This document shows positions 16,769 through 26,558 of a stretch of DNA of 64,000 nt, one piece after another. Under the pieces are notes generated by a model, which saw nothing but the letters and a program-made list of their open reading frames with translations, was not told where the DNA came from and searched no databases. Origin of the DNA: CAYOZN01 sp964408455. Its GTDB lineage: Bacteria; Planctomycetota; Phycisphaerae; UBA1845; UTPLA1. The stretch covers positions 1 through 64,000 of the forward strand of contig CAYOZN010000007.1 in assembly GCA_964408455.1 (NCBI GenBank), given 5' to 3'. The translations under genes were made by a program, and so were the position numbers. Each line of letters opens with the position of its first letter. The stretch's first letter is position 1.

Positions 16769-17530
16769 TCAGGCCGGCGGATGCACCCGCCCGAACCGCC
16801 GCTCGCGCCTGCTGAATGCCGCGAACGCCTCGTTCAAATCTTCCTTGTGAAAGTCCGGCCAGAACTTCGGCGTGACGTACAGCTCCGCATAACTGATCTG
16901 CCACAGCAGAAAGTTACTCACCCGCATCTCCCCCGCCGTGCGGATCAGCAGATCGGGATCGGGCAGGCCCGCGGTATAGAGTGCCCCGCTGATGGCACGC
17001 TCATCAATGGCGTCCGGCGACAGCTCCCCGGCCTTCACCCGCCGCGCAAGCGACCGCACCGCGTCGATGATCTCGGCCCGGCTGCTGTAGTTCAGCGCCA
17101 GGCACAGCTTCATGCCCCGGTTGCCCGCCGAGAGGGCGACCGTCTCGTCCAGCTCGCGCAAGACCGGATCCGGCAGGCCGACGCGCCGGCCGACCTGGAT
17201 CAGCCGCACGTCGTTGTCCATGATCTCGCCGCGCTCCTGAATCAGGTACTTCACGTACAGCCGCATCAGGTGCGTGATTTCGTCGATCGGGCGGTTCCAG
17301 TTCTCCGTGGAAAAGCTGTAGAGCGTGAGCGCCTCGATGCCAAGGCGTGCACAATGCGTGACGATCTCGCGGACATTCGCGGCGCCGGCCTCGTGCCCGA
17401 GGACGCGCTCGAGGCCCTGCTGCCGGGCCCATCGCCCGTTCCCGTCCATGATGATGGCGACGTGACGCGGCATCCGCTCGGGTGGAATGCCCAGCTCGGC
17501 CTGCGGGTCGAGGGTCTGCATGGTCGGCAT
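16769..17530 (-). CDS. uppS: Undecaprenyl diphosphate synthase (cis-prenyltransferase)
   Basis: Condenses isopentenyl units onto farnesyl diphosphate to make the C55 lipid carrier for cell-envelope polymers. 253 residues. Conserved blocks are HVAIIMDGNGRWAR (catalytic Asp), LTLYSFSTENWNRP, LCLALNYSSRAEI, and DPDLLIRTAGEMRVSNFLLWQISYAEL near the C-terminus. Candidate ATGs lie at 17530 and 17521. The frame continues upstream to 17647 without coding character. The usual neighbours cdsA and dxr are absent. Confidence 0.94.
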   Translation of the reverse strand: MPTMQTLDPQAELGIPPERMPRHVAIIMDGNGRWARQQGLERVLGHEAGAANVREIVTHCARLGIEALTLYSFSTENWNRPIDEITHLMRLYVKYLIQERGEIMDNDVRLIQVGRRVGLPDPVLRELDETVALSAGNRGMKLCLALNYSSRAEIIDAVRSLARRVKAGELSPDAIDERAISGALYTAGLPDPDLLIRTAGEMRVSNFLLWQISYAELYVTPKFWPDFHKEDLNEAFAAFSRRERRFGRVHPPA

Positions 17531-17752
17531 GCCCGGGATTGTAACCGCTTGAGCCGCGGATGCGATTGCACGCGGTCGGTCCCTGCAGACGCACAACCTC
17601 GCTCCAATCGCCGCGCCCCAGATCGCCGCAATTGTCTCACGCATCAACGCGGCCTTCGCGCGCTTCCGCGAGCCGGGCCGTGTCGGCCCGGCGCCCGCCC
17701 ACCTACCGCGCCTCCGCCCTCCCGCACATCCCAGCGCCGAGCCGCAGGACGC

Positions 17753-18169
17753 TCAATCCCCCGATCGAGACTCGCCCTCCGCCCCCCGCGGATCAAGCAG
17801 GTAATCCAACCCCACCCCCATCGCCTTCCGCACCGGCATCGAGAAGAACATGCAGATCGCACACACCGGCACGATCACGAGCCAGCCGAACCACGCCGCC
17901 GGCGGCCGCCAGAAGTACAGCCCCACAAAGAACACCCCGATGATCGCCGCGCTCGAGCAATACATGAAGAACCAGGTATTGCCATCGATCGGATCGAAAT
18001 CCAGCCCGCACGCGCCGCATCGATCGTGTAAGGTGTACCACCGGCGAAACAGCGGGCCCTTGCCGCAGCGCGGGCATCGACAGCGAAGCGCCCGTGCCAG
18101 CAGCGGCCGCGCCCGTGCCAGCAAACCGACGCCGTGACGATCGGCGGCCACGATAAGACTTCCTTTCAC
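17753..18169 (-). CDS. DUF983 family membrane protein
   Basis: 138 residues. An N-terminal zinc ribbon, CPRCGKGPLFRRWYTLHDRCGACGLDFD (two CxxC pairs), is followed by two transmembrane helices (about 68-88 and 92-112). This is the DUF983 arrangement. The family has no established function; in proteobacteria members sit near cytochrome oxidase genes, which are not present here. The 222 bases between this gene and uppS hold no gene. Confidence 0.82.
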   Translation of the reverse strand: MKGSLIVAADRHGVGLLARARPLLARALRCRCPRCGKGPLFRRWYTLHDRCGACGLDFDPIDGNTWFFMYCSSAAIIGVFFVGLYFWRPPAAWFGWLVIVPVCAICMFFSMPVRKAMGVGLDYLLDPRGAEGESRSGD

Positions 18170-18244
18170 CCGGAAACAAACCGGCCCCGCGGCCGATGCG
18201 ACCGCGAGGCCAGTTGCAGGACAGAATTCGACAAAAAAGCCGGG

Positions 18245-18568
18245 CTAGTCTGCCGGCTCGATGGTGACGACCAGGCTTCGCGACTGAAACTGCTCGGCAT
18301 ACAGCTCGGCCCGCTCGCGATGAGTGACCAGCAGCAGCGAACAGCCGGATTGATGTGCCTCCTGGGTTCGCAGCTCCGCCTCCTGGGCCTTGAGGGGCGT
18401 GAGCATGACGATGGTATCAATCACGTGGTCAAAGTCATTCTTATCGTCGTTGTGCAGAATGACCTTGTACATGGGCAGGAGGCGCGGGGCCGCCGATTCC
18501 GGCATGGTGGCGGTGGTATTTTCCGTCTGCGGTGCATCGGTCGACTGATCGCGCTCTTTTTTCGACAT
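18245..18568 (-). CDS. clpS: ATP-dependent Clp protease adaptor ClpS
   Basis: N-end-rule adaptor that delivers substrates with bulky N-terminal residues to ClpA/ClpC. 107 residues: a disordered N-terminal extension (1-30), then the folded core with YKVILHNDDKNDFDHVIDTI (34-53, NDD and D/H binding-pocket residues), the EAELRTQEAHQSGCSLLLVTHRERAELYAEQF helix-strand segment and the C-terminal strand. clpA and clpC are not in the window. Confidence 0.92.
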   Translation of the reverse strand: MSKKERDQSTDAPQTENTTATMPESAAPRLLPMYKVILHNDDKNDFDHVIDTIVMLTPLKAQEAELRTQEAHQSGCSLLLVTHRERAELYAEQFQSRSLVVTIEPAD

Positions 18569-18699
18569 GCGTTTGACTCCGTAGAGCAGGACCCCGTTTC
18601 CCCAAGCATACTATAGCGAACGCCGGCCGATCACGCCAAGCGGCCGCCGGAATGCGGCGTGGGCGTCCATGGGGGCCGCGCCGGCAGGCCCGCTTGCTG

Positions 18700-18705
18700 T
18701 ATAAT
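18700..18705 (+). promoter_or_regulatory. Candidate -10 box for the DUF58/VWA operon
   Basis: Perfect TATAAT in the 227-base spacer after clpS, preceded by GCTG and followed by CGGG. This context is shared with the duplicated TGTATAATCGG at 21742-21752 and 22237-22247. No clear -35. The leader to the DUF58 start would be about 85 bases. Confidence 0.4.
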
Positions 18706-18795
18706 CGGGAAAAGCCTTACCGGCGCTGGAGCCGAACGCATTTCGGGCCGCCGCAGGGCGCAAACGTGACGCAAGCGGTCGGAGAGCGGCACTTC

Positions 18796-19725
18796 ATGTC
18801 CCAGGCACCCAAAGCAATACCGGTTCCATGGCCGGCTGCGGCCCGCCCGGAGCCCCTGCTCGATCCCGACTTCATGGCGCGGCTCGAACAACTCGAGATC
18901 ATCTCGCGCAAGATTCATGCGAGCCGACAGAAGGGCGAGCGCAAGAGCAAGCGCAAGGGCGAATCCGCCGAGTTTGCCGACTATCGCAACTACGTCGTCG
19001 GTGACGATCTGCGCCACATCGACTGGAATATCTACGCCCGGCTCGATCGTCTCTTCCTCAAGCTCTTCCTCGAAGAAGAAGATTTGAACGTCTCGGTCCT
19101 GATCGACGTCTCCGGGAGCATGGACGCCGGCGATCCCACCAAGGGGCTATACGCCAAGCGCGTCGCCGCCGCCCTCGCCTACATCGGCCTGTGCAACTAC
19201 GACCGCGTGACGCTCTGTGCCTACAACGACGCCATCGCCAAGTTTCGCCAGGGCCTGCGCGGCCGCCGCCTGATGTCACAGGTCGTGAGCTTTCTCGAAA
19301 GCACGCCGCTGGAGGGCAAGAGTCACTTCGCCGTCGCCGCGAAGCAGTTTGCCATGCGCCAGCGACAGAAGGGCGTCGTCCTCATCCTCTCGGACCTGAT
19401 GGACAAGGGCGGCTTCGAGCAGGGCTTCCGCTATCTGCTCGGCCGCGACCTCGATATCTACGTCATCCAGATCCTCAGCCCGCAGGAACTCGAGCCCGAT
19501 CTGACCGGCGATCTGAAGCTGGTCGATGTCGAGGACGACGACGTGGCCGAGATCACGGTCAGCAAGCTGCTGCTCGACAAGTACAAGGCCAATCTCCAGG
19601 CCTATTGCGAATCGATTCGTACCTATTGCATGCAGCGCGGCGCCGCCTATTTTCTGGCCATCACGAACAACCCGTTTGAGAACCTCGTGATGCACTTTCT
19701 ACGGCAACGGGGGCTGTTGCGATGA
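18796..19725 (+). CDS. DUF58 domain protein (VWA-like)
   Basis: 309 residues, soluble. Residues about 25-75 carry the DUF58 signature (GERKSKRKGESAEFADYRNYVVGDDLRHIDWN). A von Willebrand A-like fold follows, with the metal-binding DVSGSM around residue 105 and DLMDKGGFEQGFRYLL later. DUF58 proteins are usually encoded next to a MoxR-type AAA+ ATPase and BatA/BatB proteins and are thought to work in chaperone-like or envelope complexes. Here the VWA partner follows with an ATGA overlap, but no MoxR gene is present. The frame is open to 18652; the ATG at 18796 was chosen because the family begins near it. Confidence 0.87.
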   Translation: MSQAPKAIPVPWPAAARPEPLLDPDFMARLEQLEIISRKIHASRQKGERKSKRKGESAEFADYRNYVVGDDLRHIDWNIYARLDRLFLKLFLEEEDLNVSVLIDVSGSMDAGDPTKGLYAKRVAAALAYIGLCNYDRVTLCAYNDAIAKFRQGLRGRRLMSQVVSFLESTPLEGKSHFAVAAKQFAMRQRQKGVVLILSDLMDKGGFEQGFRYLLGRDLDIYVIQILSPQELEPDLTGDLKLVDVEDDDVAEITVSKLLLDKYKANLQAYCESIRTYCMQRGAAYFLAITNNPFENLVMHFLRQRGLLR

Positions 19726-21767
19726 GCTTTCTCTCCCTGCCCACCATGCTCATCGCCGCGGGCATCGCCATCCCGCTCCTGTTGCTGCTCTATTTCCTCA
19801 AGCTGCGGCGGCAGGAGCGCACCGTGCCATCCACGCTTCTCTGGAAGAAGGCAGTGCAGGACCTTCAGGTCAACGCGCCCTTCCAGAAGCTGCGCAAGAA
19901 CCTGCTGCTGCTTCTTCAATTGCTTGTCCTGGCCGCTCTGCTCTTTGCATTGGGCAATCCGGTCGCAAACCTGATACGCAAGCCCGAGCGCAACGTGGTC
20001 GTGCTGATCGACCGTTCCGGTTCGATGTCCACCATCGAAGCCGACGGCCTCACGCGAATGGAGCATGCCCGCCGTGCCGCGACCGATTTCGTCGCCGATT
20101 TCCCCGAAGGCTCGCAGATGATGATCATCGCCTTCGCCGACCGCGCCGAAGTCGTCTGCACCTTCACCAACGACAAGCGGCGGCTCTTCAGCGCCATCGA
20201 CAGCATCGAACCCACCGACGGCGTGACCCAGATCGGCGAGGCACTCCAGCTCGCCGTCGCCCACGGCAGCAGCTTTGTCGAGGGCGTGACGGACAAGGAC
20301 GCCGCGTCCGTCGAATCGGCGGATATCCACATCTTCAGCGACGGCCGCATCCGCGACGCCCAGGAGGAGTATTCGGCCAAGGCTCAGCTCGTCCACCATC
20401 AGATCGGCGCCGCGGCCGACAATGCCGGCATCGTGGCATTCGACTTCCAACGCGACCTGGAGCGCCCCGGCGCCATCGCCATCTTCGCACAGGTAGAGAA
20501 CTTCGGGCCGTCGGCGATAAAGACCGACGTATCGCTCTCCGTCGATGGCCGCATGATGGCGGTGCAGGACGTGGAGCTTGGCCCCGCGCTGTCGGCGTCA
20601 ACCCAGCCGGCGACGGCCCTTTCGGCGGCGGCCCTTTCGGCGACAACAACTCCCCCCCTTGCCAAGGGGGGGAAGGGGGGGGTAGCCACCCTGCCATCAG
20701 CCCGCAACGTACTCTTCGACCTTCAGCACGAGGCCGGCGGCCTGGTCGAAATCAAGCTGCACCGGCAGGACGCCCTGCCGCTCGACGACGTGGTGCGCGC
20801 GCCGCTCGATCCACCGCGCGGCATACGCGTGCTCGTCGTGTCCGACCGCCACGTGGTGCGATTCCTGCTTCAGCGCGTGTTCCAGCTTGCCCTTCAAATC
20901 GGCGACGTGACGATCATGTCCACGGCCGATTACGAATCCGCCGACGACACGGCACTGGCACTCGAAGGCCGCTCGGCCTTCGACATGGTCGTGCTCGACA
21001 AGCACGATACCGACCGGCTCTATCCCGGCAACTACATCTTCTTCGGCGGCATCCCGAAGATCGAGGGCGTCGCCGCCGGCGAAGACGTGGAAGAACAGAT
21101 CTTCGTCACCTGGCGCGAGGCCCACCCGCTGCTCCACCAGATCTCGCTCGACAACATCTACACCCTGCGCTGGCAGCGGCTCACGCTGCCCTCGCACGCG
21201 GCACGCCTCGTCGAGGGCGAAGACAGCGTCGCCATGGCCTTCATCACCGACCCGGGCCATCGCTATGTCATCGTCGCTTTCGACCTGCTCGAATCCGACT
21301 TCCGCATGAAGCCCGCCTTTCCCATGTTCATGCAAAACGCGCTGTTCTACCTGGCCGGCGGCGGCCTCGGGGACACGCGCGGCCTCATCCGCCCCGGCGA
21401 CACCATCGCCCTGCCGGTGCCGCCCGGCGCCAACGAAGTCGTCTTCGAAGACCCCGCCCGCAATCGACACGCCTATCCCGTCACCGACCGCCACACCGTG
21501 ACATTTGCGCGGACGCAACGGGCGGGGCCCTACACGGTCCACTTCGACGATGCGGAGAAAACGACGGACGTCTTTGCGGCCAACGTGCTGGATTCGACCG
21601 AGTCGCGCGTGGCCCCGCACAAGCTGGACACGCTGGCGGGGGCCGCGGTGACGTCAGTCTCGGGCGAGGCGCGGGTGAACGAGGCGATCTGGCCGTATGC
21701 CGTGCTGGCGGCACTTGCGGTGCTGTTGTTTGAGTGGTGGGTGTATAATCGGAGGGTAATGGTCTAG
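19722..21767 (+). CDS. BatA-like membrane VWA domain protein
   Basis: 681 residues. The N-terminal BatA motif has two helices (8-25 and 60-78) around LKLRRQERTVPSTLLWKKA. A VWA domain with MIDAS DRSGSMS (97-103) spans about 92-235. A large predicted periplasmic region and a final helix (ALAALAVLLFEWWVYNRR) follow. Residues about 293-326 are a low-complexity insertion: two ALSAA-type repeats (14 identical bases at 20614-20627 and 20629-20642) and TTTPPLAKGGKGG, encoded by a perfect C/G palindrome at 20652-20672. Translationally coupled to the DUF58 gene. Probably an envelope partner of the DUF58 protein. Confidence 0.85.
   Translation: MSFLSLPTMLIAAGIAIPLLLLLYFLKLRRQERTVPSTLLWKKAVQDLQVNAPFQKLRKNLLLLLQLLVLAALLFALGNPVANLIRKPERNVVVLIDRSGSMSTIEADGLTRMEHARRAATDFVADFPEGSQMMIIAFADRAEVVCTFTNDKRRLFSAIDSIEPTDGVTQIGEALQLAVAHGSSFVEGVTDKDAASVESADIHIFSDGRIRDAQEEYSAKAQLVHHQIGAAADNAGIVAFDFQRDLERPGAIAIFAQVENFGPSAIKTDVSLSVDGRMMAVQDVELGPALSASTQPATALSAAALSATTTPPLAKGGKGGVATLPSARNVLFDLQHEAGGLVEIKLHRQDALPLDDVVRAPLDPPRGIRVLVVSDRHVVRFLLQRVFQLALQIGDVTIMSTADYESADDTALALEGRSAFDMVVLDKHDTDRLYPGNYIFFGGIPKIEGVAAGEDVEEQIFVTWREAHPLLHQISLDNIYTLRWQRLTLPSHAARLVEGEDSVAMAFITDPGHRYVIVAFDLLESDFRMKPAFPMFMQNALFYLAGGGLGDTRGLIRPGDTIALPVPPGANEVVFEDPARNRHAYPVTDRHTVTFARTQRAGPYTVHFDDAEKTTDVFAANVLDSTESRVAPHKLDTLAGAAVTSVSGEARVNEAIWPYAVLAALAVLLFEWWVYNRRVMV
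20652..20672 (+). repeat. Perfect palindrome inside the VWA gene
   Basis: CCCCCCCTT, GCC, AAGGGGGGG: nine-base arms with a three-base loop, in frame, followed by a second G-run (20675-20682). It encodes PPLAKGG. This resembles mobile palindromic intergenic repeats that have invaded a coding region at a tolerant linker. Confidence 0.85.
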
Positions 21768-21771
21768 AGGG
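21731..21771 (+). repeat. Duplicated TGTATAAT-bearing segment, copy A (VWA 3' end)
   Basis: 41 bases covering the last codons of the VWA gene and its stop. It matches 22226-22266 with about four to five differences at a distance of 495 bases. It contains TATAAT (21744-21749), which could serve as the -10 box of the following 113-residue gene. Confidence 0.8.
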
Positions 21772-21848
21772 ATTTAGGGGGCCAAGGCGGGGGATCGTGG
21801 TCATCATCGCCATGTGAGTGACGGGCAAGCTAAAAGAGCCGTAGTTGT

Positions 21849-22190
21849 ATGTGCATGCAATCGCATGACGTATATAAGCTAATCGAGAACGAGATTGGCG
21901 ATGATTGGACGGTAACAAACCTTCACCATGTAGACCTTCGCCGCGCGTTAGTTCAGCCCCGTAAGATCACAGTGATCGAGCGCACCGTGAGCAACGGTAA
22001 ATTGCGGGACCAAACACTTGCAGTCTGGCTCGTCCTTGTTGAGCGTCAACAGCCCGAGGCGGGCTACCGAGTTGTGATGAAAGAAGATGCGCCGGTATTC
22101 GGCTTGGCGTCGGAAGGATTTCCGGACGATGATCACCTTGTGCTTTGCGGGTGGTATGGAGACTTTATGACGACATTCCGAGGCATGTAG
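21849..22190 (+). CDS. Hypothetical protein, 113 residues, in a repeat-flanked cassette
   Basis: Not recognised. It has balanced composition, no signal peptide or membrane helix, and mixed alpha/beta character (VYKLIENEIGDDWTVTNLHHVDLRRALV, then TLAVWLVLVERQ). GC is lower than in the surrounding genes. It sits between two copies of a 41-base TATAAT-containing segment, which suggests it arrived or was duplicated as a cassette. The ATG at 21849 has no strong ribosome-binding site. A real gene is likely but not certain. Confidence 0.5.
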   Translation: MCMQSHDVYKLIENEIGDDWTVTNLHHVDLRRALVQPRKITVIERTVSNGKLRDQTLAVWLVLVERQQPEAGYRVVMKEDAPVFGLASEGFPDDDHLVLCGWYGDFMTTFRGM

Positions 22191-22225
22191 ACGTCGGGCA
22201 GGCGGCAGCGATTCACGAAGCCGCA

Positions 22226-22266
22226 TGAGTGGCAGGTGTATAATCGGAGGGTGATGATCTAGAGGG
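22226..22266 (+). repeat. Duplicated TGTATAAT-bearing segment, copy B (before the permease)
   Basis: Second copy of the 21731-21771 segment. It is non-coding here. Its TATAAT (22239-22244) is about 130 bases before the permease start and may be its promoter. A GAGGG/TTAG-rich tail continues to about 22290. Confidence 0.8.
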
Positions 22267-22371
22267 GTTAGAGGGATTAAGGGACTGAGGGCTTAAAGAA
22301 TTGGAAGTGCTAGCCGGGCGGCACGGATGCGGCTGGCGGCTGAAGCGGGCCATCGCTATCATCTTTTCCTC

Positions 22372-23928
<1,557 letters not shown>

Positions 23929-24247
23929 GCAATTTTGCCCACGGCCGGCGCAGCCTCGCGGAACGCGTAGCTATTCTATTGAATAGTTGAAATAGTCGAG
24001 GGCAGCCATGCGGTCTCGCATCCCCAGGCAACTCCGCTCCCTACAGCCGCCCGTGGCTGCGCGACCCCGCGCCGAGTTGCGCCGGGTTGCGCCGCTTTGC
24101 GCCGCGTGTTTTTCTGCGCCGCGCGGCGCAAGCGCGCGTCGCGCCGCCCGCGCACGCCCGCCGACGGGCGGTAGCATTGAGCGCAATAGTGCCCACTACC
24201 ACGAGTCGTAAGAAGCAACTTGGCCGCCAACCCGGGATAAAAGCACA
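23929..24247. other. Intergenic region after the permease
   Basis: 319 bases without a credible gene. A perfect short hairpin CTATTC (23971-23976), TATT, GAATAG (23981-23986) lies 43 bases after the permease stop, but no T-run follows, so it is only a weak terminator candidate. The rest (24050-24180) is extremely GC-rich with GCGCC repeats. Confidence 0.45.
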
Positions 24248-25057
24248 TTGCACGCGGGACTTGAATTTCTGAATGGCCTCAACCGTCCGGCGCTCGTCGC
24301 CATGGCCCACGTTGGCGCCCTGCCCGGCACGCCGCGCAGCGAATGCACCGTCGCCGAACTGTGCCGCCGCGCCGTCGCCGAGGCGCGGGTGCTGGCCGAC
24401 GCAGGCGTCGATGCCATCATGCTCGAGAACATGCACGACACGCCCTACCTGAACCGCCGCGTCGGTCCCGAGATCGTCGCTGCCATGACGGCCGTCTGCG
24501 CCGCCGTGCGCTCTGCCGTAAACCTGCCGCTGGGCATTCAGGTCCTCGCCGGGGCCAACCGCGCCGCACTCGCCGTTGCCCACGCCGCCGCCGCGCAGTT
24601 CATCCGCTGCGAGGGCTTCGTCTTCGCCCACGTGGCCGACGAGGGGCTGATGCCGGCAGCCGACGCCGGCCGGCTCCTGCGCTATCGCCGCGCGATCGGG
24701 GCCGGTGGCATCGCCATTCTCGCCGACATCAAGAAGAAGCATTCGTCGCACGCCATCACCGCCGACGTCGACCTCGCCGAGATGGCCCGCGCGGCCGTCT
24801 TCTGCGGCGCCGACGCCGTCGTGGTGACCGGCACCGCCACCGGCCGCTCGACCGACGCCGCCGACGTCGCCGCCGCCGCCGGCGCCATCGACCGGCCCGT
24901 CTTCGTGGGCAGCGGCGTGACACCGGAGATTGTCGCCGCCTATCGCGGCCACGCCGCAGGCATCATCGTGGGAAGCTGGCTGAAGCGCGACGGCGGCTGG
25001 GAGAATGAGGTCGACGCCGCGCGCGTGGAGGCGATGGTCAGGTCAATCCATTCGTAG
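24248..25057 (+). CDS. btpA: BtpA/SgcQ family protein (TIM-barrel)
   Basis: 269 residues of the BtpA family, named for a cyanobacterial factor that stabilises photosystem I; most members outside cyanobacteria have no proven role and some may be sugar-related enzymes. Conserved blocks are ALVAMAHVGALPGTP near the N-terminus, DAGVDAIMLENMHD, LPLGIQVLAGANRAALAVA, DIKKKHSSHAIT and a phosphate-site-like FVGSGVTPEIVAAY...GIIVGSWLK at the C-terminus. The start is a TTG at 24248, ten residues before the family's usual beginning. The organism shows no photosynthesis genes here, so a role in photosystem assembly is unlikely. Confidence 0.8.
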   Translation: MHAGLEFLNGLNRPALVAMAHVGALPGTPRSECTVAELCRRAVAEARVLADAGVDAIMLENMHDTPYLNRRVGPEIVAAMTAVCAAVRSAVNLPLGIQVLAGANRAALAVAHAAAAQFIRCEGFVFAHVADEGLMPAADAGRLLRYRRAIGAGGIAILADIKKKHSSHAITADVDLAEMARAAVFCGADAVVVTGTATGRSTDAADVAAAAGAIDRPVFVGSGVTPEIVAAYRGHAAGIIVGSWLKRDGGWENEVDAARVEAMVRSIHS

Positions 25058-25066
25058 AGTGGCCTT

Positions 25067-25486
25067 ATGAATACTGACTTGCAGCGACTCTTCCCAACGC
25101 TTTCGAAATCCGCCTCACGAGGCTGGACGCTGGCGATCGTGTTTATCCTGCTCTTGATCATCGTGCTACAGTACGACGCACTCCGTGGCGAGCGCAACGC
25201 GCGTCGCATGGCATACGTGACGTCCGTCGCAAGTACATGCCAGAGCATCCGTGACGGAGAGAAGTGCGCGTTGATCAAGCTGGCAGCCGAAATCGTGAAG
25301 GACACCGGCTTTCACTACGTGGCGGACTGCGCCAAGTATACGCTGCCCGATCTGCCCGCAGCTTCGAAGGATGGCCGCGCGGAATGGATTGTGCGAAACT
25401 ACGACCGACTTCATTACGATGCCGCCAACGAATGCTTCCGCCTCGTTGATCACCCGGCAACTACGCAGGCGGGCCAGACAGACTAA
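25067..25486 (+). CDS. Hypothetical single-pass membrane protein
   Basis: 139 residues. One N-terminal transmembrane helix (about 20-37, LAIVFILLLIIVLQY) is preceded by a basic segment, so the C-terminal domain is probably outside. That domain has three cysteines (CQSIRDGEKCALI and ADCAKYTL) plus a fourth near the end. It follows btpA after nine bases and may be co-transcribed with it. Family not recognised. Confidence 0.6.
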   Translation: MNTDLQRLFPTLSKSASRGWTLAIVFILLLIIVLQYDALRGERNARRMAYVTSVASTCQSIRDGEKCALIKLAAEIVKDTGFHYVADCAKYTLPDLPAASKDGRAEWIVRNYDRLHYDAANECFRLVDHPATTQAGQTD

Positions 25487-25498
25487 AGGTGCAATGCT

Positions 25499-26023
25499 GT
25501 GTCCCCCCGCGACACCCTCATCCAGCGACTCCGCGACAAGATGATGCGCATGCGCGCCGCCTTCGATCGCTTCGACGACAACACCGCCGAAGCCGAAATG
25601 GTCGGCCCGAAGTGGAACGTGCGCGATCTCGCCGGTCACATGGCCTTCTGGACCGGCGAGGGGGCCGACCGCCTGGTGGAAATCGCCGCACGCTCAGCCG
25701 CCTGGGCCTCCCGGCGTCCGCCGACAGGCGCCGATGGTTCCCTCGACGAGACCGCCGAGAACAAGGCCATCGAAGCGGCACTGCCGCCCTACGACATCGA
25801 AGCGATCAACGAAAACGTCTTCCGAAAAAACCGCCGCATGTCCTTCGTCATGCTGCTCGCGCAGCTCCGCGCCGCCGAAGAGCGCTTCCTCGAGCGCCTC
25901 GCCCGCATCGATCCGCAGCACTTCACCGGCCAGACGCCGCTTCGCCGCTGGATCGACATCCACCTCGAGCACTACGACCACCACTGGCGCGGCCTCAAGG
26001 CCGCGGCGGAGCGGCAGCGATAA
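25499..26023 (+). CDS. DinB-like four-helix protein
   Basis: 174 residues resembling the DinB/maleylpyruvate-isomerase-like superfamily of metal-binding four-helix bundles, often thiol-dependent transferases. Visible ligands are the histidine in WNVRDLAGHMAFW (about residue 47) and the HLEHYDHHW cluster near the C-terminus (about 159-167). It starts with GTG at 25499, 13 bases after the previous stop. The molecular function is not determined by the sequence. Confidence 0.7.
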   Translation: MSPRDTLIQRLRDKMMRMRAAFDRFDDNTAEAEMVGPKWNVRDLAGHMAFWTGEGADRLVEIAARSAAWASRRPPTGADGSLDETAENKAIEAALPPYDIEAINENVFRKNRRMSFVMLLAQLRAAEERFLERLARIDPQHFTGQTPLRRWIDIHLEHYDHHWRGLKAAAERQR

Positions 26024-26059
26024 ATGCGTGCCACAAGATCGGCACTACTTAATAAGTCC

Positions 26060-26248
26060 TCAAGCCGGAGGAGGAATATCCAAGTCTCGACAGATCTTGC
26101 GCGCAAGGATATCGCTGATTTCAGTATGCCTCGGTATGGCGGTGCGCCGGCCGTTGGCGGGATTGCCCCACCACGAGTGCTTGGCGCCTTCACGAATCAG
26201 GGTGCAACCGCGGCGTGACAGGTGCGCGATCAGATCGCGGCGTTTCAA
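26060..26248 (-). CDS. hicA: HicA-type toxin (mRNA interferase)
   Basis: 62 residues. It has the double-stranded-RNA-binding-like HicA fold with KRRDLIAHLSRRGCTLIREGAKHSWW (catalytic-type histidine at about 24) and the IPRHTEISDILARKICRDLDI C-terminal block. HicA cleaves mRNA and is neutralised by HicB. Here the antitoxin gene comes first and the two overlap as ATGA (26245-26248), so production of the toxin is coupled to that of the antitoxin. Confidence 0.85.
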   Translation of the reverse strand: MKRRDLIAHLSRRGCTLIREGAKHSWWGNPANGRRTAIPRHTEISDILARKICRDLDIPPPA

Positions 26249-26457
26249 ACCTCGATGATCTCCTGATCAAAGGGCTGGCTCATCGAGGCGAGCGCATCCT
26301 GGCGATTCATTTCAAGCGCCTCCCGCAGCGCGGAACGAAGACTCTCCAGCAGCTCTGCCCGCGTGGAGCCCTGACCGTTGACGCCCGGCACCTCGACGAT
26401 CCAGCCGATCCAGTAGGGGCCATCCTGCTTGACGACTGCAGTGAAGCGTTGGCTCAT
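26245..26457 (-). CDS. hicB: HicB-type antitoxin
   Basis: 70 residues. The partial RNase-H-like fold of HicB is present: FTAVVKQDGPYWIGWIVEVPGVNGQGSTRAELLESLRSALREAL. The protein is short, and the C-terminal DNA-binding domain found in many HicB proteins is missing, so autoregulation would need another mechanism. A TATAAT on the minus strand (26469-26464) ends only six bases before the ATG, implying a leaderless transcript. It is upstream of hicA, the reverse of the E. coli order. Confidence 0.85.
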   Translation of the reverse strand: MSQRFTAVVKQDGPYWIGWIVEVPGVNGQGSTRAELLESLRSALREALEMNRQDALASMSQPFDQEIIEV

Positions 26458-26463
26458 ATGCGT

Positions 26464-26469
26464 ATTATA
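26464..26469 (-). promoter_or_regulatory. -10 box immediately before hicB
   Basis: Perfect TATAAT on the minus strand with six bases (ACGCAT) between it and the hicB ATG. Transcription would begin at or next to the start codon. No strong -35. Confidence 0.5.
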
Positions 26470-26558
26470 ACCTATTCGGCAGGTCCGGTGTTCCGTTTGG
26501 GACGCCGACCGACGATCCTTGATTCCTCCGCATCAGCTGCGGTATTCTCAGAGCCACT

